This document shows positions 27,269 through 37,089 of a stretch of 64,000 nt of DNA, piece after piece. Under the pieces are notes generated by a model, which was not told the origin of the DNA, did no database searches, and saw only the letters and a list, made by a program, of their open reading frames with translations. The position numbers and the translations under genes were made by a program. Within the stretch, counting starts at the first letter, position 1. Every line of letters begins with the position of its first letter. The stretch lies in the NCBI GenBank assembly GCA_046329575.1, contig JAXLUJ010000003.1, forward strand, positions 124,001 through 188,000. Reading direction: 5' to 3'. The DNA is from UBA1941 sp046329575. Its GTDB lineage: Bacteria; Bacteroidota; Bacteroidia; Chitinophagales; LD1.

Positions 27269-29065
27269 ATGAAGAATAGAATTTCTTTGCTGATCGTCAC
27301 ACTGATAGCTGTTATTGAATTTACAGCGGTCACTTTCTATTACCCCAAGTGGGAAAATAAAGGTACCGAAGCGGTGATTAGTTGGGATGTTTCCGGATAT
27401 TATATGTACCTCCCGGCCATCTTCGTTTACCATGATCTGAAAAAGTGCTCGTTTCAGAATGAGCTGATCGAGAAGTACGGCCCATGCCCCGATTTCCAAC
27501 AGGCGTTTCTGCATTCGTCGGGCAATTATGTGATGAAGTATTCCAGCGGACAAGCCATCATCTTATCACCTGCCTTTTTTGCCGCGCATGCCTATTGTAA
27601 GATCACACAAAAGTACCCGGCCGATGGATTCTCAACGCCCTATCAGATTGCTGTAGCAATTTGGAGTTTGTTCATTTCTGTCTTCGGACTGCTGCTGTTG
27701 CGGATGGTATTGCTCTATTATTTCACCGATGGTATAACTGCCGTTACCTTGTTTGCTGTTGCGCTCTGCAGCAACTATTTTGAGTACGCCACTTTTTCCG
27801 GGCCTATGACGCACAATTCGCTGTTCACTTTATATGCATTGCTGCTATGGCTCACCATACGATTTTACGAAAGCCCTCAAAAACGCACTGCTATTGCGAT
27901 TGGGGCTTTGTGTGGTTTAGCGGCAATTACGCGGCCCACAGAAACTATCTCGTTGTTAATCCCTCTTTTTTGGGGAATAGGAAATTGGGAAAGCTTGCGC
28001 CGGCGTAAAAATTTTTTTCAAAAGAATCTCCGCCTGGTTGTAATGGCGGGAATAGCATTTGCCTTAATGGCGTCCATACAAATTGGCTATTGGAAATATG
28101 TTTCTGGTGAATGGCTGGTGTACAGTTATCAAAAACAAGGCTTCGACTGGTTTCAGCCGCATATCTGGAATTGCTTATTCAGCCCAAAAGCAGGGTGGTT
28201 ATTGTATTCGCCGGTGATGGCGTTTGCGCTGGCTGGATTTTACTTTTTGTATAAAGAAAAGCGAATACTGCTTGTGAGTTGTTTAGTTTTTGTTGTACCA
28301 TTCACTTATATGTGTTTCTCGTGGAGCGAATGGTGGTATGGCTGGAGCGTAGGTCAGCGCGCCATGGTGCAATCGTATCCAATATTTGCTATTCCAATGG
28401 CGATGTGCTTTACCTCTATGGCTTCCTTCAGGTGGGCAAGAATGGCGCTGACACTCTTCTTGTTTTTATTTCTATTGTACAATCTTTGGGTGGTGCATCA
28501 AAGTCATCGTGGCGCGCTGTTGAGAGGGCCTGAAATGAATGGAACGTATTTGTGGGCCATTTTAGGAAGATGGACAGTTGATGACCAAACCATGACGTTG
28601 CTCGACAATACAGAGTATCTCAACGATCCGCAAACCGGGCAGCTGATTTATGAAAACAATTTCAACAATGATACTAGCGCAAACGCAGTAGTAACCGGCA
28701 ATTCAGCAGACGGCCGCGCCATACGGGTGAATAAGGAGCTTCAAACTACCGCGCCTTATTTTTTGGATGAAGATTTAAAAAAGGGAAAGTGGTACAAGGT
28801 AACTGCCGATTTTTCTGCAAAAGATATAGAGTGGGATATGTGGCATACTTGTGAATGGATGCTGGTGTTCTATGATCATGGTAAGGAGATCAAACGCAAT
28901 CATGTTCATGTTTTCAGGTTAATCAAATTAGGAAGAAAAAAGACGCTGCATTTTTATGCACGGGCACCGCGTATAAATTTTGATAATGCTGCTATTCAGC
29001 TCGATAATTTGGGCAGCGACAAGGAGGTGGTGATGGATGAATTGAAGGTGTATTTGGTGGAATGA
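27269..29065 (+). CDS. GT-C-like multi-pass membrane protein
   Basis: A 598-residue membrane protein with about twelve predicted helices in residues 1-420 and a soluble C-terminal domain (about 430-598, beta-rich, YENNFNNDTSAN then KKGKWYKVTADF). The plan resembles dolichyl-phosphate-mannose or lipid-linked sugar transferases (GT39/GT-C), and an early acidic pair in VISWDVSGYYMYLPA (about 40) fits the DxD/ExD loop of GT-C enzymes. The carbohydrate-binding-like C-terminus supports glycosylation. The substrate is unknown. It is co-transcribed with the DUF4258 gene. Confidence 0.65.
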   Translation: MKNRISLLIVTLIAVIEFTAVTFYYPKWENKGTEAVISWDVSGYYMYLPAIFVYHDLKKCSFQNELIEKYGPCPDFQQAFLHSSGNYVMKYSSGQAIILSPAFFAAHAYCKITQKYPADGFSTPYQIAVAIWSLFISVFGLLLLRMVLLYYFTDGITAVTLFAVALCSNYFEYATFSGPMTHNSLFTLYALLLWLTIRFYESPQKRTAIAIGALCGLAAITRPTETISLLIPLFWGIGNWESLRRRKNFFQKNLRLVVMAGIAFALMASIQIGYWKYVSGEWLVYSYQKQGFDWFQPHIWNCLFSPKAGWLLYSPVMAFALAGFYFLYKEKRILLVSCLVFVVPFTYMCFSWSEWWYGWSVGQRAMVQSYPIFAIPMAMCFTSMASFRWARMALTLFLFLFLLYNLWVVHQSHRGALLRGPEMNGTYLWAILGRWTVDDQTMTLLDNTEYLNDPQTGQLIYENNFNNDTSANAVVTGNSADGRAIRVNKELQTTAPYFLDEDLKKGKWYKVTADFSAKDIEWDMWHTCEWMLVFYDHGKEIKRNHVHVFRLIKLGRKKTLHFYARAPRINFDNAAIQLDNLGSDKEVVMDELKVYLVE

Positions 29066-29195
29066 TGCCGAAAAATTTGAAAATTGCTATAGGTGGTTGG
29101 CAAAGGCACCGGGATATGTTAAACCGGCGAAGCACTTTAATCTTTTTTGAATATAAAGACTATCAACGGTTTCGCAGAAAAGGTTAACTTTAAGA

Positions 29196-32003
29196 ATGAC
29201 AAGAACTAAAACGCGCCCTTATTTACTTCTCGCCGGTATCCTGCTGATCCACACGATGGTGGGTGCCATTCCCACAATAACCGGTTTTACCCCTGCCAGC
29301 GGTCCGGTTGGTACGGTGCTTACTGTTAAAGGCACTAATCTTTCAAACCCAACGGCTTTTATGGTTGGCGGCAGTCCTGCTGTTATTGTTTCAACCAGCG
29401 ATACGCAGTTGGTAGGCATGGTTTTAAAAGCTACTTCAGGGAAAGTAGCAATTACCACAGCTTTGGGGATCGACTCATTTGGTAATTTCTTGGTTGCTGC
29501 AACTGGAAATGGCGTTTTTGCGCAACAAGGATTAAAGTTAGTAGGTACAGGCAATATCGGCACCAGTATTTACCAAGGTGAAAGAGTTGCCATATCGGCT
29601 GATGGAAATACGGCAATTGTATCGGGCAGTGGCGATAATAGTAATTTCGGTGCAGCATGGGTTTATATCCGTTCCGGTGCGTCCTGGGTGCAGCAAGGAG
29701 GGAAACTTGTGGGTTCGGGTGGAGTGAACCCAAGTTTTTCATCAGTTGCTATTTCAGCTGATGGAAATACAGCCGTTGTAGGTGGTGTGTATGACAACAG
29801 CCATGTAGGAGCCACCTGGGTTTTTAAGCGAACAGGCAGCACTTGGGCGCAGCAGGGTCCCAAGCTGATTGGAAATGATGCTTCCACTTCAAATATGTCG
29901 GAACAAGGCAGGTCGGTAGCTATTTCTGCTGATGGAAATACGCTGGTTACTTGTGGCGGCGCTGATTCAAATAACCTGGGCGCAGCCTGGGTGTTTGTGC
30001 GTTCGGGAAATACCTGGACACAGCAAGGACCAAAATTAGTTTGCAGTGATTCCTATGGGAGTGCTATAATGGGATGGTCTGTTTCACTTTCGGCTGATGG
30101 AAACACAATGGCTATTGGTGGTAATTTGGATAGTTTTTCTTATGGAGCGACTTGGATATTTACCCGAACAGCGGGGGTTTGGAGCCAGCAGGGCTCGAAA
30201 TTAAAGGGCACCGGGGCGGTTTCCACGGGATCGTTTGGAACTAATATATCTCAAGGTTTTTCCACAGCTATCTCAGCCGATGGAATGGTGGTTGCCGTTG
30301 GAGGCCCTGGTGATAATAACAATAAGGGTGCTATATGGTTGTTTCAACGTTCGGGTAACAACTGGTCGCAGGTGGGCAGCAAATTAGTACCCACGGGCGC
30401 GATAGGTGGAGCGTTTATAGGTTCATCGGTTTCTCTTTCGTGCGACGGAAGCATTCTAATAGCAGGAGGGGACAAGGATAATGGTAATATCGGGGCACAA
30501 TGGGTTTTTAAACGCAGCGGAAATGTGTACACACAGCTCGGTACAAAATTAGTGGGTACCGGTTCAATAGGAAGTAATATTTATCAGGGCTGCAGCGTGG
30601 CTTTAACTGCAAATGGCAAAACTGCTTTTTGCGGAGGGTATGGCGATAATTCAAACTTAGGAGCCGCCTGGATTTTTGCAGCCAGCACTTGTCAGGTAAC
30701 CGGTGCTATTCTTTTCGACACTATTTGTCAGGGCCATCCTTTCAATTTTTACGGACAGCTTCTTAGTAATCCGGGAATTTATTTCGACACGCTTACCTCG
30801 GTTGCCGGGTGCGATAGTGTAATCACGCTCAATTTGACTAGTCGTCAATCAGCGACATTTTCATTTTCACAAAGCATTTGTGCCGGGGCAACGTATAACT
30901 TCGGTGGTCAGGTTTTATCGGTGGCCGGGGTATACCGCGATACGCTTACGGCGCAAAACGGATGCGACAGCATTGTTATTTTAACGCTAAGTGTTACAAA
31001 TTCTTCTAACCATAATTTTTCACAAAGCATTTGTGCCGGAGCAACATATAACTTCGGTGGTCAGGTTCTATCAATAGCCGGGGTATACCGCGATACGCTT
31101 ACGGCGCAAAGCGGATGCGACAGCATTGTTATTTTAACGCTAAGTGTTACAAATTCTTCGAACCATAATATTTCACAAAGCATTTGTGCCGGAGCAACAT
31201 ATAACTTCGGTGGTCAGGTTCTATCAATGGCCGGGGTATACCGCGATACGCTTACGGCGCAAAGCGGATGCGACAGCATTGTTATTTTAACGCTAAGTGT
31301 TACAAATCCTTCGAACCATAATATTTCACAAAGCATTTGTGCCGGGGCAACATATAACTTCGGTGGTCAGGTTTTATCTATGGCCGGGGTATACCGCGAT
31401 ACGCTTTCGGCGCAAAGCGGATGCGACAGCATTGTTATTCTGACACTTTCCATTATCCCCGATTCCGTGGTAGCACACTTTAGCATTTTCCCATCCGGCA
31501 CACCGCATTTATGGTATGCAATAAGCCAATCAACCGGCAATGCATTACAATTGGAATGGTTTTGGGGCGACGGCACCTCAACCCAAGGCGATACACCATC
31601 ACATCAATATTCATCCGCAGGGTTTTATGACATTTGTCTAAAAGCTACTGGAGCACTAGGTTGTGTGGATGTTTATTGCGACTCTAATGTTTACCTCAAT
31701 AAAAATGAAGCAGGCGACATGGTGTACATTAATGTACTTAGAAAACTACCTAATGGCATTGATGTTTTTGGGGCGGAAAATCTGCAATTTTTTTATGGCT
31801 CCGGATCAATTTTCTTTACCAAAGAATTGTTACAACCGGCAACACTGTCGCTTTATGACGTGTCGGGAAATGTTATTGCGATGCAAAGGCAGTTTTCCGG
31901 GAAGCGTTGGTTGCTCAGCAACAGTTTAACTTCGGGAGTTTATATCATCCGTGTTGAAAGAAACACACAAGTGCTAACCGCCAAGTTGATTGTAGTACCG
32001 TAG
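29196..32003 (+). CDS. T9SS surface protein with IPT, FG-GAP-like and four 51-residue repeats
   Basis: A 935-residue secreted protein: signal peptide, an IPT/TIG domain (about 25-90, ITGFTPASGPVGT), six to seven beta-propeller-type repeats with SADGNTAIV and GAAWVFxRSG (about 105-485), a first divergent unit, four near-identical units of 51 residues (SQSICAGATYNFGGQVLS; DNA 30867-31449), a PKD-like domain (about 760-830) and a T9SS C-terminus (GVYIIRVERNTQVLTAKLIVV). The Cys pair in each unit (ICAGATY, GCDSIV) may form disulfides. The role is probably adhesion or surface binding (inference). Confidence 0.88.
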   Translation: MTRTKTRPYLLLAGILLIHTMVGAIPTITGFTPASGPVGTVLTVKGTNLSNPTAFMVGGSPAVIVSTSDTQLVGMVLKATSGKVAITTALGIDSFGNFLVAATGNGVFAQQGLKLVGTGNIGTSIYQGERVAISADGNTAIVSGSGDNSNFGAAWVYIRSGASWVQQGGKLVGSGGVNPSFSSVAISADGNTAVVGGVYDNSHVGATWVFKRTGSTWAQQGPKLIGNDASTSNMSEQGRSVAISADGNTLVTCGGADSNNLGAAWVFVRSGNTWTQQGPKLVCSDSYGSAIMGWSVSLSADGNTMAIGGNLDSFSYGATWIFTRTAGVWSQQGSKLKGTGAVSTGSFGTNISQGFSTAISADGMVVAVGGPGDNNNKGAIWLFQRSGNNWSQVGSKLVPTGAIGGAFIGSSVSLSCDGSILIAGGDKDNGNIGAQWVFKRSGNVYTQLGTKLVGTGSIGSNIYQGCSVALTANGKTAFCGGYGDNSNLGAAWIFAASTCQVTGAILFDTICQGHPFNFYGQLLSNPGIYFDTLTSVAGCDSVITLNLTSRQSATFSFSQSICAGATYNFGGQVLSVAGVYRDTLTAQNGCDSIVILTLSVTNSSNHNFSQSICAGATYNFGGQVLSIAGVYRDTLTAQSGCDSIVILTLSVTNSSNHNISQSICAGATYNFGGQVLSMAGVYRDTLTAQSGCDSIVILTLSVTNPSNHNISQSICAGATYNFGGQVLSMAGVYRDTLSAQSGCDSIVILTLSIIPDSVVAHFSIFPSGTPHLWYAISQSTGNALQLEWFWGDGTSTQGDTPSHQYSSAGFYDICLKATGALGCVDVYCDSNVYLNKNEAGDMVYINVLRKLPNGIDVFGAENLQFFYGSGSIFFTKELLQPATLSLYDVSGNVIAMQRQFSGKRWLLSNSLTSGVYIIRVERNTQVLTAKLIVVP
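30867..31449 (+). repeat. Four tandem 153-bp coding repeats
   Basis: The repeats begin at 30867, 31020, 31173 and 31326, exactly 153 bases apart, and differ at only a few positions. They encode the 51-residue units of the T9SS protein. The near-identity at silent sites implies recent duplication or gene conversion. Confidence 0.92.
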
Positions 32004-32165
32004 TCGTCGATATTAAGATTGGATGATGATGGTCCAGCTACGGCGTCTCAAACCTCCTACAATTTGATGATTTGATAATTTGAGGTTGTAAAGACCTCAA
32101 TTGTAAATTGCTTTAGACGATGAAAAACTAGTAATGACTAGATTTGGAATGAAAGACAACCTAAT

Positions 32166-32627
32166 ATGACGAACCTTATTAAAGCAATCGCATTAACAAC
32201 GGCTCTTTTATTTCTTTTATCGGCTTGCAGACAGAAATGCAACACGCTCTATGTTGTATTGGATAATGTGGACGGTTTAAGCACAGAATCAAACGTGACG
32301 GTTAATGGATTTAAAATTGGGAAAGTGGACCACCTCGAACTTTTCAACCGTAAGGTTCTTGTAACCACTGTTATTAACAAAGATGTTCTAATCCCCAGAG
32401 GATCTGTTTTTATAATTAATAGCGTTGACCTATTTGGGCAAAAGGCTATTTCGGTGACATTTGACAGCACTTCAACTGATTTTTATACCGATAAGGACAC
32501 CGTCCTGGGACAACAACAAACTGCTCTAGTGAATGACAGTACCACGACTAAGGCCTTGCAATCATTTGTTGACGTTTTGGTTAGAACAATTCATGATGTA
32601 GGAAAACCAGCAACGAAAAATAGATAA
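32166..32627 (+). CDS. MCE-domain (MlaD-like) lipoprotein
   Basis: A 153-residue lipoprotein (lipobox LLSAC at residue 20) with one MCE domain: VLDNVDGLSTESNVTVNGFKIGKVDHLEL, then VLIPRGSVFIINSVDLFGQKAISVTF. MlaD-type MCE proteins form ring complexes for phospholipid transport at the envelope. This one is solitary: no MlaE permease or MlaF ATPase gene lies near, and the protein is a lipoprotein instead of an inner-membrane-anchored protein. It could be a lone MCE subunit or an accessory binder. Confidence 0.8.
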   Translation: MTNLIKAIALTTALLFLLSACRQKCNTLYVVLDNVDGLSTESNVTVNGFKIGKVDHLELFNRKVLVTTVINKDVLIPRGSVFIINSVDLFGQKAISVTFDSTSTDFYTDKDTVLGQQQTALVNDSTTTKALQSFVDVLVRTIHDVGKPATKNR

Positions 32628-32901
32628 AATGGCCTGTGCATTGCGGCTAGAGGAAATGCATGAATTAAGTTGATTTGATAATATGAAAATTTGATGATGA
32701 TGGTTCAGCTCCGACGTCCCTTTCGTCCCAACGGTCCAAAAGCCTCTAATAATGGCCAAATTCCTTCATCCCTTTTCTAACGCAGTGAACGCAAAGGTTG
32801 CGCAAGGAACGCAGCGGTGAATGACGTCCCTTTCGTCCCAACCGTCGAAAAGCCTCCAACAATGGACAACTTCCCTCATCCCTCTTCCAGGCCCGAAAAA
32901 A
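32628..32901. repeat. Tandem duplicated spacer, about 63 bp
   Basis: No gene seen. GACGTCCCTTTCGTCCCAAC... and what follows occur at 32713-32775 and again at 32823-32886, with a few substitutions. GATTTGATAATTTG-like strings at 32060-32085 and 32672-32690 are a further small repeat. Confidence 0.75.
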
Positions 32902-33387
32902 TCAATTCTCAGAATGAACGGTTTTGCTTTTGCGTTTGGGTTTGAATTTTTTGTAGCGCAATTCCACGCGATTGCCTTCTGCTACCGATTGGCCGGTCCA
33001 AAATTCGCGCGAAAGTTCGGTTAAGTTATATCGGATATCGGCCGGTTTATCTTCCAGCTTACCATAAGTGTAAACGCGTTGTACAAAACAAAGGGAATCG
33101 GTTTTGCGCCGGGTGTACCACTTGCCTTCAATAATCCAGTGGTAGCCTTCGTACCACACTTCTTCTTCAAAACGATGGAAACATTTCATGCGGATTACGG
33201 CATCGTACTCGTTTTTTTCTACATCATGTAATTTGCCATCGCTGAAGGTGCGAACCAATTGCCAGCTTCCGCGCAGTTTACACGGTTTGTGTTTTATTGC
33301 TGCAATCGAATTTTGAGCAAAACAAAAAATCGGAGTTAAGGCGAAAGCCAAAACCCCGATCCATAATTTCTTTTCAATGCGCTTCAT
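32902..33387 (-). CDS. Hypothetical secreted protein
   Basis: 161 residues with a signal peptide (ends IFCFAQ) and a lipocalin-like pattern (LRGSWQLVRTFSDGK near 38, then short beta strands with many aromatic and basic residues, HRFEEEVWYEGYHWIIEGKW). No family is confirmed. Its start lies one base after the stop of the purple-acid-phosphatase gene, so it is the second gene of that operon. Confidence 0.65.
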   Translation of the reverse strand: MKRIEKKLWIGVLAFALTPIFCFAQNSIAAIKHKPCKLRGSWQLVRTFSDGKLHDVEKNEYDAVIRMKCFHRFEEEVWYEGYHWIIEGKWYTRRKTDSLCFVQRVYTYGKLEDKPADIRYNLTELSREFWTGQSVAEGNRVELRYKKFKPKRKSKTVHSEN

Positions 33388-33388
33388 A

Positions 33389-35689
33389 TTATTCCACTAT
33401 CAGCGCTATGCGTTGCTGCTGCTGGTTTTGACGTACTTCCAGAATATATTCTCCTGCAGCTAAACCTTCGCGGGAAATAGTGGTAGTATTTCCCGATATC
33501 GTTCCGTAATCGCGTATCATTTTGCCTTCCAGACTATACAACCGAATCGAACTGCTTCCGGAATTTTCAGAAAGTATGCGAACCGCAGTGCTGCTGCTGA
33601 ACGGATTTGGCGCCAGCCGCACTTCGAACGAACCTTCGCGAAGCACCGCAATTCCTGAAATCAACCGCGTTGCATGAACTGTAAATGTGGCGGTGTCTTC
33701 GCCGCAATAGTGTTGTGTAATCAATTTCACTTCGTACGTTCCGGTGTCGGGATACGAATAAATAGTTCCCGGAGTGGAAGTAGTGGCGTGAATGCCGTTT
33801 CCGAAATCCCACAGATAGGTTGTTAAACCGCTTTGCGAGCCTTGTAATTGAGCGTTCAACTGATTCACCGTACCGGTAATAGTGAGGTGCGGAATGGAGT
33901 CGTTTTGCAACAGCACCGTATCGGAAGCTACTACGCAACCCACAGTATCAGTGGCGTTCAGGAAATAAGCGCCGCCTTGATGAGCGTACTGCGAAGCAGT
34001 ATTGGCGGCATTGTTCCAGCTATAGGAAACAAAACCGGCATCGGCGCTCAACAACACGCTATCGTTTTTGCAAACTATGGTTTCGTGATTTGCTGCGGTT
34101 ACATGTGGATGTTTCAACCCACCGCGGGTAATGATGTTTTCGGTTTTGGTAACCGTGCAATTGTTGGCATCAGTAATTGTTGCGATATAAGTTCCGGCAG
34201 TAAGCGAATCGGCATTGGTGCCTGCCGCCCATGCGTACTGGTATGGCGGCGTGCCTCCTGAAAGGTTAAGCGTTACTTTGCCGTTATGCTCGTTCGGACA
34301 CCTTTCCTGAACAACCGATGACTGAATCAGTAACTCCGGACTTTGCGAAACCGCGATGCTGCGTTGTTTCACGCAACCATTGGTATCAGTAATGTTTAGC
34401 TGATAAGTTCCCGCAGCTAAGCCGGTAGCAGTAGGTGTAGTAGCGCCATTGCTCCACAACAAACTGTAAGGCGGGTGCGGACCAACTACCGTTGCAGTTG
34501 CAGTTCCTGTAGCCGCTCCATAACACAACACCGGAGTAGCGCTTAACTGATCGGCATAAGTCACCGATGTTTTGATGATCTTTTGCGAATCTACTTTCTG
34601 ATTGCTGAGGTTATAAGTGTAGTAGCTCACCGTATCGCCATTCACACTCCATTTCATATAGTTGTTGATGTTCATCTCCAACTGAATATTTGGGGCGTTG
34701 CTGCTTTGATGCGTATCCGGCGTGGCACCGCCGGCACCTCCGGTAATAAAGTAACGAACGCCATTGTAAATGCCGCGCTCGTAATTGTGGGTGTGACCAT
34801 TGATCACAAAATCAACATGGTATTTTTCGAACAAAGGCACAATGCTGGTGCGCATATCGGCATTGCCCTGATAATGATAGAAAGGCGTAAACGGAATATT
34901 GTAGGAAATGTCCCAGCCGTTGGTCCATGGCGGCTGATGGAAGAATACAAACGTCCATTGGCGGTCGTTACACTTCAACTCCTGTTCCAGCCAGGTGTAT
35001 TGCGCCGTGCCCTGAGTGTAATCGCCATTGCCATCAATGGTAATGAATTTGGCATTACCCCAGGTGAACGAATAATATTTTTCAGAGCCTGCCGGATTGT
35101 TGTGCAGCAAGTGAAAGGCATCGGTATAATTGGTGTTGTTGGTAATCACATCGTGATTGCCGATGGCGGTGTAAATGCAGGTGTGTTTCAGCATGTCCTT
35201 ATACCGCTGAAAGAACCGTGTATCGTAGTCGTCGCCTACGTTCTGATCGATATCGCCTGCTACCAGCCCCATATCCACTACCTGAGCCGTCATAAAACCG
35301 CCAATCGTATTTTGTACGCTGTTGTTGAAGCCACAATCGCCATAGGCCAGAAAGTCGAAACGGCGCGCGCTTTCAGGTTTTGCGGTATAAAAATATTCTA
35401 CGCTGGAAGTAAAAGAACCGCTAACTACCTTGTAGTAATATTGCGTATTGGGCAGCAAACCGGTTAGGGTAATGGCGTGGATCTGGTTGTTGCCGGTTTC
35501 GGTGGCGGTGTTGGTGAGTGCGCCGGCCGACGTGCCATACTGTACCGATCCGTTCGATGCGGTAGCTGTGCGCCACGCAATGATTACGCTGTTTTCGAGG
35601 GTGGACTGTATATTGGGGTAACGGTCGGTTACCTGAGCCATAGCCGATGTGGCAAAGGCGATGAACAGCAGCAGCAGCTGTTTTTTCAT
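33389..35689 (-). CDS. Purple acid phosphatase-like metallophosphoesterase, T9SS secreted
   Basis: A 766-residue secreted enzyme. A signal peptide precedes the fibronectin-like purple acid phosphatase N-terminal domain (about 22-105). The metallophosphoesterase domain (about 105-350) has the metal ligands in FLAYGDCGFN, GLVAGDIDQN, AIGNHD, FFHQPPW and VINGHTHNYERG. Two SprB-like repeats follow (PPYSLLWSNGATTPTATGLAAGTY and PPYQYAWAAGTNADSLTAGTY), then a PKD-like domain (YLWDFGNGIH) and a T9SS sorting signal. It probably hydrolyses phosphate esters at the cell surface. The 161-residue protein follows in the same operon. Confidence 0.9.
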   Translation of the reverse strand: MKKQLLLLFIAFATSAMAQVTDRYPNIQSTLENSVIIAWRTATASNGSVQYGTSAGALTNTATETGNNQIHAITLTGLLPNTQYYYKVVSGSFTSSVEYFYTAKPESARRFDFLAYGDCGFNNSVQNTIGGFMTAQVVDMGLVAGDIDQNVGDDYDTRFFQRYKDMLKHTCIYTAIGNHDVITNNTNYTDAFHLLHNNPAGSEKYYSFTWGNAKFITIDGNGDYTQGTAQYTWLEQELKCNDRQWTFVFFHQPPWTNGWDISYNIPFTPFYHYQGNADMRTSIVPLFEKYHVDFVINGHTHNYERGIYNGVRYFITGGAGGATPDTHQSSNAPNIQLEMNINNYMKWSVNGDTVSYYTYNLSNQKVDSQKIIKTSVTYADQLSATPVLCYGAATGTATATVVGPHPPYSLLWSNGATTPTATGLAAGTYQLNITDTNGCVKQRSIAVSQSPELLIQSSVVQERCPNEHNGKVTLNLSGGTPPYQYAWAAGTNADSLTAGTYIATITDANNCTVTKTENIITRGGLKHPHVTAANHETIVCKNDSVLLSADAGFVSYSWNNAANTASQYAHQGGAYFLNATDTVGCVVASDTVLLQNDSIPHLTITGTVNQLNAQLQGSQSGLTTYLWDFGNGIHATTSTPGTIYSYPDTGTYEVKLITQHYCGEDTATFTVHATRLISGIAVLREGSFEVRLAPNPFSSSTAVRILSENSGSSSIRLYSLEGKMIRDYGTISGNTTTISREGLAAGEYILEVRQNQQQQRIALIVE

Positions 35690-35764
35690 TTCATAAATTT
35701 TGCGCGAATTTAAGTATAATGAAAATGCTAAGCGAATGTTAAATTGCTGTGAAGCGATAATTTT

Positions 35765-36105
35765 TATGGCGGCTGCAACAGGCCGCCTTTTAGAAGGGTA
35801 AAAGGCAAAACGAAGTCATCGCGGCCTGTTGCACCGCGTGCTTTCAGGCTACGCTATCGCTCCGGTGCTACGGCTTCGCCTTCGCACGCCCGCCAAAGGC
35901 GGGCCCTTGCCGCCCGCTGCCGCAAAGCCTGGCGGTAGTGTGTTGCGCCAGGGATGCGGAATGGCGCGACCGAAGGGAGCGGTGCGAAGCGAGGAACGAG
36001 CGAGCACGGAAGCGAAGCGTACCCTGAAGCAGCCCGCCGCAACCCGCCTGCACCAACGGTTTCACAGCCGCAACTGCCCGATGCGGGTTGCGGGGCGCCC
36101 AAAAA
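35765..36105 (+). repeat. GC-rich dispersed repeat, copy B, with minisatellite
   Basis: GGCGGC-TGCAACAG-GCCGCC-TTTTA (35768-35795) opens the copy and looks like a terminator. The shared core follows with hairpin GCCCGCC / GGCGGGC (35888-35904, AAA loop) and the longer tail shared with copy A. A GTGTGGTGGGT satellite follows at 36110-36150. The frames here (35829-36281) are not believed to be genes; this gap before the regulator has no other feature. Confidence 0.8.
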
Positions 36106-36165
36106 AATGGTGTGGTGAGTGTGGTGGGTGTGGTGGGTGTGGTGGGTTTTGCAACTTTCAACTTC

Positions 36166-37089
36166 TCACTTCTGCAGCAATCGCTGCAATTGCCGCTCGC
36201 TTTCCAGGCCAACCATATTCGCTACCTGCCTTCTGCTGCGGTCGGGATGCAGTAATAATTGTTCCGCCTTTTCCCTTCTAACTAAATTGATGTATTCCAA
36301 AGGTGTTACGCCGGTTTCTTTTCTGAATATACGGCTGTAGTTGCGATAGCTCATGTGCGCTATTCCGGCCAGTTGGGCCAGGGAAATTTTAGTGTGGATA
36401 TGATCGATGATGTAATCCTGAGTTTGGTGAACACCACTATGAATGTGATTGCGGAATTTCAGAAAAACACTTTCCTGACCGCTGCTGCCATCCCTTCTGA
36501 TATACATCACCAACTCGCGCGCCACCTGGTGCGCAAAATAACTGTCGGTTAGTTGTTCAATCACGTATAACATCAAATCGATACCTGCCGTAATTCCGGC
36601 GCTGGTGAAAATGCGCTCTTCTTCTACAAACAAAACATCTTCTTTCACTTTTAATTGCGGAAACATTTTTTGCAACTGGGCGGTTCGCTTAAAATGTGTG
36701 GTACATTGCCTTCCATTCAAAATTCCCGCCAGCGCCAGCACAAACGAACCGGCACAAATGCTCATCAAATTGGCGCCCGCCTGATAACTTTGGCGCAACC
36801 ATTCGAAAATACTTTCCTGCTTACGAAAGTTTTCTGAAAGCAAGTAACTGACGTTGCTGCCGGGAATGATCACATAATCGCCGCGCAACACGTTCACCTT
36901 GCTGAAGTGCTGCTGTTGCTTCAATTGCAGCCCGGCAGTAGTGGTTGGAGCCACTTCTGTTCCGCAATATAAAATCTCAAAGTTCGCACCATATCCTATA
37001 GCTTCCAATAGCGTTTGATCGGGCCCGGCAAGGTCAAGCAAATGCACCTCGGGCAATACCAGAAAAATAAATCGCGTGGGCTTTTTCAT
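36166..37089 (-). CDS. GlxA-type AraC family regulator with DJ-1/PfpI domain
   Basis: A 307-residue regulator. The N-terminal DJ-1/PfpI-like amidotransferase-type domain (about 1-180, with the nucleophile-elbow-like SICAGSFVLALAG) is probably a ligand sensor. The C-terminal AraC DNA-binding domain (about 210-307) has LAQLAGIAHMSYRNYSRIFRKETGVTPLEYI. It overlaps the barrel gene upstream by four bases (ATGA at 37086-37089), so both are translated together and it may control that operon. Confidence 0.88.
   Translation of the reverse strand: MKKPTRFIFLVLPEVHLLDLAGPDQTLLEAIGYGANFEILYCGTEVAPTTTAGLQLKQQQHFSKVNVLRGDYVIIPGSNVSYLLSENFRKQESIFEWLRQSYQAGANLMSICAGSFVLALAGILNGRQCTTHFKRTAQLQKMFPQLKVKEDVLFVEEERIFTSAGITAGIDLMLYVIEQLTDSYFAHQVARELVMYIRRDGSSGQESVFLKFRNHIHSGVHQTQDYIIDHIHTKISLAQLAGIAHMSYRNYSRIFRKETGVTPLEYINLVRREKAEQLLLHPDRSRRQVANMVGLESERQLQRLLQK

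Noticed and set aside
34583..35467. 294-codon plus frame inside the phosphatase gene
   Set aside because: Antisense shadow of a gene with clear metallophosphoesterase motifs; composition is compatible with a mirrored frame.
35829..36281. 150-codon plus frame and two overlapping minus frames
   Set aside because: Made of the GC-rich dispersed repeat and satellite; two other copies of the repeat give unrelated frames.
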